From: Bacillota bacterium
GTDB taxonomy: Bacteria; Bacillota; Clostridia; Lachnospirales; Lachnospiraceae
Reading direction: 5' to 3'
DNA: 44,792 bases
Assembly (NCBI GenBank): GCA_023415475.1
Contig: JAEZKL010000167.1
Coordinates: 1-44,792, forward strand
Shown here: positions 24,259 to 32,149 of the stretch, in pieces
Position numbering within the stretch: position 1 is the stretch's first letter
Layout: every line of letters starts with the position of its first letter
The notes under the pieces: model-generated
Database searches by the model: none
Seen by the model: only the letters and a program-made list of their open reading frames with translations
Told to the model about the DNA's origin: nothing
Made by a program: the position numbers and the translations under genes

Positions 24259-25428
24259 TTATTTGATATCTTCCGGCTTCAGATATCCGGAGTCCATAAC
24301 TAATTCCTGATAATTTTCTGTTGTGATGATGAATGGCTCAAGCAGGTAAGAAGGAACTACCTTGACATTATTATCGTAAGTCACGGTGTCGTTAATCTCA
24401 GGCTCTTTGCCTGTAAGAACAGCATCTACCATGTTCGCAGCAACTTCAGCAAGTAAACGGGTATCCTTAAGGATAGTGGAATACTGGTCACCGGAGATAA
24501 TCAGCTTAATGGAAGCCGCTTCCGCGTCTTGTCCGGTTACAACCGGGAGATCCTTGCCAGTGAGACCGAATGCGGTTAATGCAGATAAGATACCTCTGGA
24601 AATACCATCATAAGGAGATAATACACCGTGTAGTGTCTTACCATCGGTATAGTTTGCAGCAAGGACAGCATCCATACGGGCCTGTGCAACAGCACCGTCC
24701 CAACGAAGTGTACCAACCTCTTCCTGTGTAACCTGACCGGAAGGAATGGAGACCGTACCGGCATCGATTAACGGCTGAAGAACATCCATAGCTCCCTGGA
24801 AGAAATAGAAGGAGTTCGTATCATCGGGAGAACCAGCGAAAAGCTCAATATTGTAAGGGCCTTCCCCTTTCAGCTTCTTTAAGCCGTCCACCAGAGATTC
24901 AGCCTGAAGCTGACCAACACGTCTGTTATCGAAGGTTGCATAATAGGAAACCGCATCGGTATTAACAAGAAGACGGTCATATGAAATAACCTTTACTCCA
25001 CCTGCAGCTGCAGCATCAAGCGTATCGGACAATGTGGAACCGTCGATAGCAGCGATAACTAATACCTTTGCACCCTTGGTGATCATGTTCTCAATCTGGG
25101 ATTTCTGAGTCGGGATATCATCCTCAGCATACTGAAGATCTACAGTATAGCCTCTTGCTTCCAGAATTTCTTTCATTGCACCGCCGTCTTTGATCCAACG
25201 CTCACTGGACTGGGTCGGCATAGCGATACCGATATAATTACCAGCGCCTGTCTGCTCGGGACCAGGTGCTTCTGTTGCAGCAGGTGCTGCGGTCTCTGCC
25301 TTGGTAGGTTCTGCTGTTGCAGCGGGTTCTTCTGTTTTTGTGCCGCATCCCCAAAGCAGTGTTGCAGCCATGGAGAGAAGAACTACAAGTGATATGACCT
25401 TTTTGATACCTGTTACATTTCTTTTCAT
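24259..25428 (-). CDS. chvE: ChvE-type sugar-binding lipoprotein
   Basis: The 389-residue protein has a basic N-terminus, a hydrophobic core and a lipobox ending W-G-C (C28), then a Thr/Ala/Glu/Pro-rich linker to about residue 62. The mature part has the type I periplasmic-binding fold (Y-I-G-I-A-M-P-T near 65, Y-D-R-L-L near 150, G-Q-D-A-E-A near 300) and the general pattern of ChvE/XylF, which bind galactose, glucose, xylose or arabinose. It is tethered outside the membrane and feeds GguAB. AGGAGGCTTTT precedes the ATG. It is the first gene after the regulated promoter at 25609-25581. Confidence 0.9.
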   Translation of the reverse strand: MKRNVTGIKKVISLVVLLSMAATLLWGCGTKTEEPAATAEPTKAETAAPAATEAPGPEQTGAGNYIGIAMPTQSSERWIKDGGAMKEILEARGYTVDLQYAEDDIPTQKSQIENMITKGAKVLVIAAIDGSTLSDTLDAAAAGGVKVISYDRLLVNTDAVSYYATFDNRRVGQLQAESLVDGLKKLKGEGPYNIELFAGSPDDTNSFYFFQGAMDVLQPLIDAGTVSIPSGQVTQEEVGTLRWDGAVAQARMDAVLAANYTDGKTLHGVLSPYDGISRGILSALTAFGLTGKDLPVVTGQDAEAASIKLIISGDQYSTILKDTRLLAEVAANMVDAVLTGKEPEINDTVTYDNNVKVVPSYLLEPFIITTENYQELVMDSGYLKPEDIK

Positions 25429-25535
25429 AAAAGCCTCCTTAATCTTTCCCTTTTTAATATATGTTTACTATAGTTTTGCTATAGCTAACATCAAAACGAT
25501 TCGTAAAAAAGTAATATTTTATGTATTATATTGGT

Positions 25536-25574
25536 TTCGTTTGTGTTCGGTTTAAAGTTCGTTTATGTTTGTAT
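25536..25574. promoter_or_regulatory. Operator cluster at the chvE transcription start
   Basis: Four half-sites run in one direction: TTCGTTT (25536), TTCGGTT (25546), TTCGTTT (25558) and TTTGTAT (25568), spaced 10, 12 and 10 bp. Direct TTCGTTT-like repeats are typical of DeoR-family operators. The cluster lies just downstream of the -10 at 25581, covering the predicted start site and early leader. Confidence 0.65.
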
Positions 25575-25580
25575 GAAGAA

Positions 25581-25609
25581 ATAATATCATCCTATATGAT
25601 CGATGTCAA
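25581..25609 (-). promoter_or_regulatory. Promoter of chvE-gguA-gguB
   Basis: On the minus strand TTGACA (25609-25604) and TATTAT (25586-25581) are 17 bp apart. The leader to the chvE ATG is about 145 nt. A second, weaker candidate (TTGATG, 16 bp, TATAGT; 25494-25467) lies closer to the gene. Confidence 0.7.
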
Positions 25610-25705
25610 CAATAATTTTAATAATAATTAAAAATTATTATGCATCTTTCACAAAGCCTGTATTTTCGGGTTTCCCGGAAGCATTAAAACCTCGGGTGGA
25701 CGATC

Positions 25706-25774
25706 TTCGTTTTTGTTCGTTTTGACTCTGTGAGTATTTTCGTTATTGTTTTTTTGAAGGGAATCGTGTATGAT
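25706..25774 (+). promoter_or_regulatory. Promoter and operator of the DeoR regulator
   Basis: TTGTTT (25746-25751) and TATGAT (25769-25774) are 17 bp apart. Half-sites TTCGTTT at 25706 and 25716 and TTCGTTA at 25739 use the same 10-bp phasing as the chvE operator, and the last one abuts the -35. This suggests autoregulation together with control of the divergent importer. Confidence 0.6.
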
Positions 25775-25841
25775 AAGCATAGAAATAGCCTATTTATGGA
25801 TATTCTAACTATTAGAGATTAAATAAAGATGGGATAATACT

Positions 25842-26615
25842 ATGTTTGCAATCGAACGAATACGTATCATAAAAAACTACCTGATCAAGGACCACAAGGT
25901 ATCTGTCGCAAAGCTGAGTGAGCTGCTTAATGTTACTGAGGTTACTGTCCGCCGCGATCTGGAGAAACTGGAGAATGAGGGTTTCTTAAAGCGTACCCAT
26001 GGCGGAGCTGTCTTAATGGATTTTGTTGATGAATCAGTATGGGAAGAAAATGATGAAATTAAAGATATTTTATTGTATCAGGAGATCGCTGATACCGCAT
26101 ATCATCTGGTAAATGACGGTGATGCGATTATGCTCACAAGCGGTTCGGTTAATTCCTTTATTGCAAAAGCACTGACGGGCCGCAATAATCTGACTATTGT
26201 TACCAATGATCTTTCTATCGCTTCGGCCTTTGCCCATTCTACGACCAATAATCTTATTCTTCTGGGAGGCGACCTGGAGGAGAGTGCTGTTTATGGTCAG
26301 ATGACAATCGATAATCTTAGGAATTTTTCTTTTAATCATATTTTTGTTGAAATAGATGGATTGAGTGATACCGTAGGTATTACTGTTTCCAGCACAAAAA
26401 AGGCCACCCTGATCCAGCATTCAATCAAATTGGCTGAATCGGTTACGGTTGTATGTCTCTCCAAATTCTTTGGTGCAAAGTCATTATACCGGGTTGGGAA
26501 CCTAGGTATTGCTAATAGAATTCTGACGGATTCTAATTTGGAGGATAGGCATAAGCAGTATATTTTTGATAATAATATTCCTCTATTTACTTCGATAGAT
26601 GTTTATGAAAATTAA
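25842..26615 (+). CDS. DeoR-family transcriptional regulator
   Basis: The 257-residue protein has the DeoR winged helix at residues 5-57, with the signature V-S-V-A-K-L-S-E-L-L-N-V and T-V-R-R-D-L, and a C-terminal sugar-phosphate sensor domain. The sensor is divergent: the usual L-D-x-G-T-T is M-L-T-S-G-S (about 98-103), and the usual D-x-S-K-F is C-L-S-K-F. A changed effector or a lost response is possible. It is divergent from chvE, with TTCGTTT repeats in between, so it is the likely repressor of that operon. The ribosome binding site (GATGGGA) is modest. It is 20 bp upstream of the orphan ATPase. Confidence 0.85.
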   Translation: MFAIERIRIIKNYLIKDHKVSVAKLSELLNVTEVTVRRDLEKLENEGFLKRTHGGAVLMDFVDESVWEENDEIKDILLYQEIADTAYHLVNDGDAIMLTSGSVNSFIAKALTGRNNLTIVTNDLSIASAFAHSTTNNLILLGGDLEESAVYGQMTIDNLRNFSFNHIFVEIDGLSDTVGITVSSTKKATLIQHSIKLAESVTVVCLSKFFGAKSLYRVGNLGIANRILTDSNLEDRHKQYIFDNNIPLFTSIDVYEN

Positions 26616-26635
26616 CATTGTCAGGAGGTTTCCCT

Positions 26636-28150
26636 GTGAGCAATCCATTGCTTGAGCTTAAGAATATCAATCTTGAGATTTCGAATTTCAAGATGAAGGA
26701 TATCAATATCTCTCTTTATCCCGGAGAAGTGCATATGATTATGGGAGAGAACGGTTCCGGTAAAAGCATACTGATGGAGATGATTAGCGGTATGGTCCAA
26801 CCGGATTCCGGAGAAATCTATTTCGAGGGACAATTGGTAAAACCAAAAAGTTTATCCTTTTATTCCTCCAATGAACTCATCTTCATTCAGCAGCACACAA
26901 CATTGCTGGATAATCTGAGCATTGCAGAGAATCTCTATTTTCATAATCTGCCTCATAAGAATAAGCTTCTTCAGACCATAGATTTTGAGAAACTGAACAG
27001 CCAATTTCAGCAATTAATCGATGAATTAAGGCTGCCGATTAAATCCACCGATACGGTGAGAACCTTAGGTCTGGCACAACGGCAGATGATAGAATTTTGC
27101 AAGGCTTATATTTCGGAGGCGAAGGTTGTTCTGCTGGATGAGCCATCTGCTGCCCTGAACCCGAGTGAACGGGAGCTTCTTTATTGCATCGTAAAACGAA
27201 TAAAAGAACGTGGTGCAGGTGTCTTCTACATCACCCATCGCATTGACGACACAATGCCTATCGGCGACCGTATCTCGATCATTAAGGACGGAACCTTAGT
27301 TGGTACGAAGGTTATCAGTGAATCAACCGAGGATGAGATTCTACATATGCTGGTGGGAACCAAATTCAAAGAGCGTTATCCGAAGATGAACCTCAAAAAG
27401 GGGAGGGTCCTGTTCTCTGTCTCCGGGCTGGGTTTTGAAGATAAGCTTAAGAATATTAATTTTCAACTGAGAGAAGGGGAGATAATAGGAATAACCGGTC
27501 TGGCCGGCTCCGGCAGGACACTGCTTGCCAATTGTCTCTTTGGTACAGTAAAATATGAAGGTCAGATCAGCATCTACCAAAAGCCGATTCGGGTTAGCAG
27601 TCCGGGGATCGCAATACGCAACAACATAGCCTTACTACCGGAAAACAGATTCGAGGATTCTATATTTCAGGAGTTAGATACCAATGAGAATGTTGCATTT
27701 CCTTCCCTGCACCGCTTTACGAAAAACCATGTGATTAATTCTTACTTCATGAAGCAGACAGCAGTGGACTATATTACGAAAATCAATATCCCCTTACTGA
27801 GGAGTAAAAGCATATTGGCTTATAGTGAGGGCAGTTTACAAAAAGCAATCTTTGCGAAATGGCTTATGATCCGGGCGAAGGTATTTATTTTGGATGAACC
27901 GACCCGCGGTATCGATCTGGCCAGTAAGATTGATATCTATAATTTTATCAATGATATGGCCAAGAAAAAGGCATGCATTATTTACATATCCTCAGATATC
28001 GATGAGATTATGGGGATATGTGACCGCGTTGCGGTATTATCTGATAAGACATTGGTGTGCGATCTTCCGACGAATCAGACGACTGCAGAAGAGATTACGG
28101 CTATCCAGGTGCGAAGCTCGGCGAACCAGAGATTACTAAGGGAATCATAA
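26636..28150 (+). CDS. Orphan two-domain sugar ABC ATPase (RbsA/MglA-like), degenerate second signature
   Basis: The 504-residue protein resembles GguA and RbsA. Domain 1 has an intact Walker A (G-E-N-G-S-G-K-S) and V-V-L-L-D-E-P-S. Domain 2 has G-L-A-G-S-G-R-T and V-F-I-L-D-E-P-T-R-G-I-D, but its signature reads Y-S-E-G-S-L-Q-K in place of L-S-G-G-N-Q-Q-K. No permease or binding protein follows; a terminator does. It could energise GguB under another condition or, paired with the DeoR gene, act in signalling. The GTG start at 26636 follows AGGAGG by 7 nt; a TTG at 26618 would overlap that site. Confidence 0.85.
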   Translation: MSNPLLELKNINLEISNFKMKDINISLYPGEVHMIMGENGSGKSILMEMISGMVQPDSGEIYFEGQLVKPKSLSFYSSNELIFIQQHTTLLDNLSIAENLYFHNLPHKNKLLQTIDFEKLNSQFQQLIDELRLPIKSTDTVRTLGLAQRQMIEFCKAYISEAKVVLLDEPSAALNPSERELLYCIVKRIKERGAGVFYITHRIDDTMPIGDRISIIKDGTLVGTKVISESTEDEILHMLVGTKFKERYPKMNLKKGRVLFSVSGLGFEDKLKNINFQLREGEIIGITGLAGSGRTLLANCLFGTVKYEGQISIYQKPIRVSSPGIAIRNNIALLPENRFEDSIFQELDTNENVAFPSLHRFTKNHVINSYFMKQTAVDYITKINIPLLRSKSILAYSEGSLQKAIFAKWLMIRAKVFILDEPTRGIDLASKIDIYNFINDMAKKKACIIYISSDIDEIMGICDRVAVLSDKTLVCDLPTNQTTAEEITAIQVRSSANQRLLRES

Positions 28151-28168
28151 TTACAAATATAATATAAT

Positions 28169-28220
28169 AAACTCTCCTCCGACTAGCTATGGAAAGCTGT
28201 CCTGAGGAGAGTTTCTGTTA
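28169..28220 (+). terminator. Terminator of the deoR-ATPase unit
   Basis: Arms AAACTCTCCTC and GAGGAGAGTTT (11 bp, perfect) with an AGCT-containing loop lie 18 bp past the stop; the T tract is short. Confidence 0.65.
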
Positions 28221-28304
28221 TAAGAGTCTGTTTCAATATATAATCATTACCCTTGAATATTAAATAAACAAAAAGAAAGTAATCAAAGAAAAGATTATAG
28301 AAGA

Positions 28305-28355
28305 CTTAAAATAGATGATAAGCACCGGGTAACTGGTGTTAGTCATCTATTTAAG
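28305..28355 (-). terminator. Terminator of the DUF2087 genes
   Basis: Arms CTTAAAATAGATGA and TCATCTATTTAAG with an inner AGCACC/GGTGTT stem lie 24 bp past the minus-strand stop; TTTTAAG lies at the minus-strand 3' side. Confidence 0.65.
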
Positions 28356-28378
28356 CTAACCGTTGCTTTTATCTGCTT

Positions 28379-28684
28379 TTACGGTAATAAATCCTCTATT
28401 CTTGGTGCCTCCTTCGATAACCAATACTGGGAGCCGTCTGTAAGGCGACAGAGCAGACCGACATTAATCAGCTCTCTTCGGAGCAGCCATTTGTCCTGAA
28501 AGGTATGATTGGCTTCAATAATCTCATTGATTTGTTTCTCGGTATAGATAATATCCGGTTCGAACTTGGTTGCGAGATAGTATAAGGCGATCAATTTATT
28601 CCGCCTCTTGGCCGGGAACAGGGTCAACCTGCCATCCTGATCCTGAAATTTACTTATTTCTGAAAATAGCTCCGTCATATTCAT
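28379..28684 (-). CDS. DUF2087 protein
   Basis: The protein (101 residues from ATG at 28684) matches DUF2087: G-R-L-T-L-F-P-A-K-R-R-N-K-L near residues 18-31, a stretch with T-E-K-Q-I-N-E-I-I and R-R-E-L-I-N-V-G-L-L-C-R. DUF2087 is a small, probably helical domain often fused to regulators. GGAG lies 5 nt before this ATG; an alternative ATG at 28702 would give 107 residues and sits right after the stop of the upstream gene. It pairs with the larger DUF2087 regulator in one operon. Confidence 0.8.
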   Translation of the reverse strand: MNMTELFSEISKFQDQDGRLTLFPAKRRNKLIALYYLATKFEPDIIYTEKQINEIIEANHTFQDKWLLRRELINVGLLCRLTDGSQYWLSKEAPRIEDLLP

Positions 28685-28703
28685 ATTAACTCCAGCTTTC
28701 ATC

Positions 28704-29456
28704 TTATTTCACCCAATAATCATGACAATCCTTCGAACGATCCATAAAGCCATATTCGATCAGATATCTTCGAAGAGTGGGATAGTCTTCATAGATATCC
28801 TTAAGTATCCGGTTTACTTGCGCTTCCGGATAAATTTTACCTTTTTCGAATTGCTCTACGATCCTTTGGAGGGTTACGATCTTCTTTTTCTCCTTAGCAG
28901 AAAAGACCTTCAGCTTTAGCGGAGATAGGCTTGAAAATACAGTTGCAAGTATCTTCTCTCGTTCCTCCTTGGTGGTGATATAGCGGTCGTCCACCATCTT
29001 AGCTCCTTCATGAATGGGGATCAGACTATCCTTATCATTTGGAGGAGTCTCCAATGCCAGCTCATAGAGGGTCAGATATAGCTTAGCCTGCTTTGCCTTC
29101 TCACGAAAGCTGAACTTATGATGCCTTACTGTGGAGGCTGAGATTCCCAGCTTGCCGGCAATCGCCTGATCAGACAGACCAAGCTGCAATAATTCTAATA
29201 ATTCCTTCTGCTTATCCGTTATCGTATTATATTTGCTGTCCGACTCAAGCAATTGGCGAAAAACACCGCCATGCTCCTGCTTTATATGGTGTTCGATTGC
29301 TTTGGATGCATCAAAATATCGCTCACCATAACGGAAAATCTCTCCTGTTTCAAATGCTTTATTGCATAGGAGACAATGATAGGTTTTTGTCTCATTGCGG
29401 TAGGAATAGCCATGTTTTATATCCTCAATGGGGTATTCATCAAAGTTAATGTTCAT
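28704..29456 (-). CDS. LuxR-type HTH regulator with zinc-finger-like N-terminus and C-terminal DUF2087
   Basis: The 250-residue protein has a C2H2-like motif (C28, C31, H57, H62), a LuxR-type helix-turn-helix at about 78-120 (I-T-D-K-Q-K-E-L-L-E-L-L and S-D-Q-A-I-A-G-K-L-G-I-S-A-S-T-V-R-H-H) and a DUF2087 domain from about 170. It is thus a DNA-binding regulator that may sense metal or redox state through the cysteines. CGGAGGATTTT precedes the ATG. It is divergent from the CoA-binding/RnfDC unit, 206 bp away, with a palindrome in its own promoter. That it controls those neighbours is inference. Confidence 0.82.
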   Translation of the reverse strand: MNINFDEYPIEDIKHGYSYRNETKTYHCLLCNKAFETGEIFRYGERYFDASKAIEHHIKQEHGGVFRQLLESDSKYNTITDKQKELLELLQLGLSDQAIAGKLGISASTVRHHKFSFREKAKQAKLYLTLYELALETPPNDKDSLIPIHEGAKMVDDRYITTKEEREKILATVFSSLSPLKLKVFSAKEKKKIVTLQRIVEQFEKGKIYPEAQVNRILKDIYEDYPTLRRYLIEYGFMDRSKDCHDYWVK

Positions 29457-29469
29457 AAAATCCTCCGAA

Positions 29470-29520
29470 TGTTTATTGTTAATATAAACAAATGATATAA
29501 TAGTTTGTTATAGGTGTCAA
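29470..29520 (-). promoter_or_regulatory. Promoter and palindromic operator of the LuxR-DUF2087 gene
   Basis: On the minus strand TTGACA (29520-29515) and TATCAT (29497-29492) are 17 bp apart. An inverted repeat TGTTTAT-N7-ATAAACA (29470-29490) lies directly past the -10, over the start site, as expected for autoregulation. Confidence 0.7.
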
Positions 29521-29598
29521 CAACAAATTGCAATATTTCTTCTAAATGCTTAATATAAGCAATTTTTTCCAAAGTCAGTAAAATTATGATGGAAATAT

Positions 29599-29627
29599 TA
29601 GACAGGATACAAGGTTGCGTGTATAAT
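29599..29627 (+). promoter_or_regulatory. Promoter of the CoA-binding/RnfDC operon
   Basis: TAGACA (29599-29604) and TATAAT (29622-29627) are 17 bp apart; the first ATG is at 29663. Confidence 0.7.
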
Positions 29628-29662
29628 ATAGGGTATCATTAATTAATAAATGGAGGTTTTGT

Positions 29663-30079
29663 ATGGCTAAGTTATATAAGAACTTTTTTAAGGACAAGGA
29701 AATTCTCTTTGTAGGATATTCTTCAAGAGACAGTGCCTATTCAAAGGAAATCTATCAGGCATTTGTTAACAATCAAATGAAGGTATATCCTTATAATAAG
29801 AAGGAGAATGCCACATATGATGTAAAGGTGTATCGAAATCTGGAGGAACTGCCGGTAATGCCGAAGACCGCCTTTGTTCTTCTGAATAAGAGCAATGCTG
29901 CGAAGGCAGTGAAGGAACTGATTGATAAAGGGGTTCAGCGGATTTTATTCCGTGTAGCGGATCCGGAGACCTTGGCCGTATGCGCCAATGCAGGAGTGGA
30001 GGCAACAGTAGGATGTCCTTTGATGGTATATGGAAAAGGTCTGCATAAGTTTCATGCCTTTTTTGCAGGAGTTAAATAA
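29663..30079 (+). CDS. CoA-binding domain protein (CoA_binding_2)
   Basis: The 138-residue protein has a Rossmann-like fold of the CoA_binding_2/YccU type: a first strand with F-V-G-Y-S (about 16-20), K-V-Y-P-Y-N near 40 and a late block A-G-V-E-A-T-V-G-C-P-L-M-V-Y. The family binds CoA in some enzymes and is of unknown role alone. TGGAGG precedes the ATG. Its stop codon touches the ATG of the RnfDC fusion (TAAATG), so translation is coupled and the two products probably act together. Confidence 0.82.
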   Translation: MAKLYKNFFKDKEILFVGYSSRDSAYSKEIYQAFVNNQMKVYPYNKKENATYDVKVYRNLEELPVMPKTAFVLLNKSNAAKAVKELIDKGVQRILFRVADPETLAVCANAGVEATVGCPLMVYGKGLHKFHAFFAGVK

Positions 30080-31852
30080 ATGACAACATTTCCGATGCTT
30101 CGTGTAAGAAGATCAAACGAACATATGCTGTCGGATGTATTTAAAATATTAGCGCTGTATCATCTGCCATTATGGGTCGAGAATCCGATTGGGATACTGC
30201 GCTTTATTTTACTTGTGGTTGTCGGCGGTCTGATTGATTTCCTGTTTAGTTTCGTTCGCTATAAAAAGCTCTGGTGCTGTGCCTCCGGTGCGGTGACCGC
30301 AGCTATTATTAGCTTGTTAACCGTAGGAGTACCCTTATGGGGACAGCTCTTAGGGATCGTAATTGCTCTGGTATTAGGGAAACATCTGTGGGGAGGGACA
30401 GGGAAGAATATTCTTAATCCTGCCCTGGTTGGCTTGGTGCCTGTGATGCTGATGTTTGATTTATCTTTCCCGCAATTTACAAGGTCATTGTATTATCTCC
30501 CGGCTATTTTACTGGGATTACTGTTTTTAAGGGTACGTCCCTTTGCCTCATTGGGCTTTATCGTAGGAATGCTGGCTGGGTTATACCTTCATCAGAATCT
30601 CACGCTATGGAGTATACTCACATACGGTGTCCTGTTCTGGGGATGCATTATTATGACAGATCCGGGTACCGTCACAAGAAACAGAATTGCAGGAATTGCA
30701 GCGGGTTTCTTGGCGGGCTTCGGAGGAATGATTTTTGGTGCTTCGCCGATCTCGATTCCGATCGGTGTCTTATTAGTGAATCTGTTCACTGCGGTAATTG
30801 AGTCGGCAGCAGAGAAGAGCAGAGATGGTCAGAAGGCCAGACTGAAATTAGGGAAGGCGGTAGCTGATAAGAATTATGGGAAGAGGCTGATTGATTTAAC
30901 GCAGACAGAAGCTTCGGTACCAATCGATGAGACAGTGATCGCCGGGCTTTCTCCAAAAGATATCCTAAATAGAATAAAAGAAAGTGAGATATTCGGTATG
31001 GGCGGAGCAGCATTTCCGACCAGTCGTAAGCTTCAGACACTTCTGACATCAAAGAAAGAGAAATATTTTATCATCAATGGAGTGGAATGCGACCCGGGCT
31101 TGATACATGATGCCTGGTTATTACGTAATTATGCAAAGGAGATACAGAAAGGGATTGCTTTGATTGCCAGATGTATCGATTTTAAAGGTATTTATCTAGC
31201 TGCCAAAGATACGGAGGATTTAAGCTATCCCGAATACATAAAGCTGTATCGGGTGAAGGATCTATATCCCATGGGTGCGGAGAGGATCTTGATTTCAGAG
31301 ATACTGGGTCATCGGCTCGATAACAAGCAGCTTCCTGCAGCGGAAGGGATTCTGGTTCTTAATGTGCAGACGATTTACGCAATCTATCAGGCGGTATATC
31401 TGAATCAGGCAGCCGATACTAGAATACTCACGGTAACGGATTTAAGAGAAAGGGAGACAGAAATTGTCCGTGTGAGACTGGGGATGAAGCTGCGGGAGGT
31501 CATGGACTTCGTATACCCCGGTGCTGTCAATATCTTCGCCGGAGGAGGCATGATGCAGGCTTATCTGTCGGAGGAGGATGCTGTCATCGATCAATCGGTG
31601 AACTGGATTGCGACCGGAAATTATCCGTCCTATAAGGAATCACCCCAGTGTTCAAAATGCGGTAATTGTATGAAAAGCTGCCCTAGCGGACTAAAGGTGA
31701 ATTTGATTGCCGATCTCGTGGATCTGGGCAAGGTGGAAGAGACGGAGAAGTTCTATGTAAGTGAATGTATCAGCTGTGGCAGCTGCAGCTATTCTTGTCC
31801 GGCCGGCAGAAATCTTGCCACTCGGGTAAAAATAGCTAAGAATGCTTTATAG
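30080..31852 (+). CDS. RnfD-RnfC fusion-like membrane electron-transfer protein
   Basis: The 590-residue protein joins an RnfD/NqrB-like membrane part (about 1-245; G-K-N-I-L-N-P-A-L-V-G at 108-118, M-T-D-P-G-T at 192-197) to a compact RnfC-like part. The latter has the FMN/NADH loop G306-M-G-G-A-A-F-P-T, the N-G-V-E-C-D-P block, an SLBB-like segment and two [4Fe-4S] motifs (C524, C527, C530, C534 and C563, C566, C569, C573). The S-x-A-T motif that carries covalent FMN in RnfD is not found: the segment after N-P-A runs straight to the next helix. RnfA, B, E and G are absent here. It may pass electrons between NADH and iron-sulfur clusters at the membrane. Ion pumping is unproven. Confidence 0.85.
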   Translation: MTTFPMLRVRRSNEHMLSDVFKILALYHLPLWVENPIGILRFILLVVVGGLIDFLFSFVRYKKLWCCASGAVTAAIISLLTVGVPLWGQLLGIVIALVLGKHLWGGTGKNILNPALVGLVPVMLMFDLSFPQFTRSLYYLPAILLGLLFLRVRPFASLGFIVGMLAGLYLHQNLTLWSILTYGVLFWGCIIMTDPGTVTRNRIAGIAAGFLAGFGGMIFGASPISIPIGVLLVNLFTAVIESAAEKSRDGQKARLKLGKAVADKNYGKRLIDLTQTEASVPIDETVIAGLSPKDILNRIKESEIFGMGGAAFPTSRKLQTLLTSKKEKYFIINGVECDPGLIHDAWLLRNYAKEIQKGIALIARCIDFKGIYLAAKDTEDLSYPEYIKLYRVKDLYPMGAERILISEILGHRLDNKQLPAAEGILVLNVQTIYAIYQAVYLNQAADTRILTVTDLRERETEIVRVRLGMKLREVMDFVYPGAVNIFAGGGMMQAYLSEEDAVIDQSVNWIATGNYPSYKESPQCSKCGNCMKSCPSGLKVNLIADLVDLGKVEETEKFYVSECISCGSCSYSCPAGRNLATRVKIAKNAL

Positions 31853-31864
31853 AAATTCATGTGG

Positions 31865-31902
31865 CTGAGTAATCAAGTAATAAGATGACTTTGATTACTC
31901 AG
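31865..31902. other. Hairpin after the RnfDC gene
   Basis: A perfect 12-bp stem (CTGAGTAATCAA and TTGATTACTCAG) with a 14-nt loop begins 12 bp after the stop. No T tract follows, so it may be a 3'-end stabiliser or a weak terminator. Confidence 0.5.
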
Positions 31903-31904
31903 GC

Positions 31905-32149
31905 ACTGTAAATATTAAGGTTTCCTTAAGCTACTTGCATAGACAAGTAATGAAATGATAAAATATGGTATCTGATGATAGTAAAGAAGTACACTTTGGG
32001 ATGACGCACCTCAGCGGCTCAACGCATAGATGTGTTATGAATATATTGCTACGCAATCTGCAGTCGGGCAAAGCTTTCCTTGCAAGTATAGAAAGTGTCA
32101 GCAAGCTGACACTTTGTTCTGAGATAAATTTATTGATACGAGGTGATTT
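31905..32149 (+). promoter_or_regulatory. Upstream region of the 32150 operon with a 24-bp palindrome
   Basis: A possible promoter is TTGCAT (31937) with GATAAA 16 bp on. The next 180 nt hold no supported gene. At 32092-32115 the arms AAAGTGTCAGC and GCTGACACTTT are separated only by AA, forming a tight palindrome. The nearby CTTGCAAGTATAG and GCTACGC resemble parts of the dispersed repeat at 705-902, so this may be a decayed copy. Confidence 0.4.
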
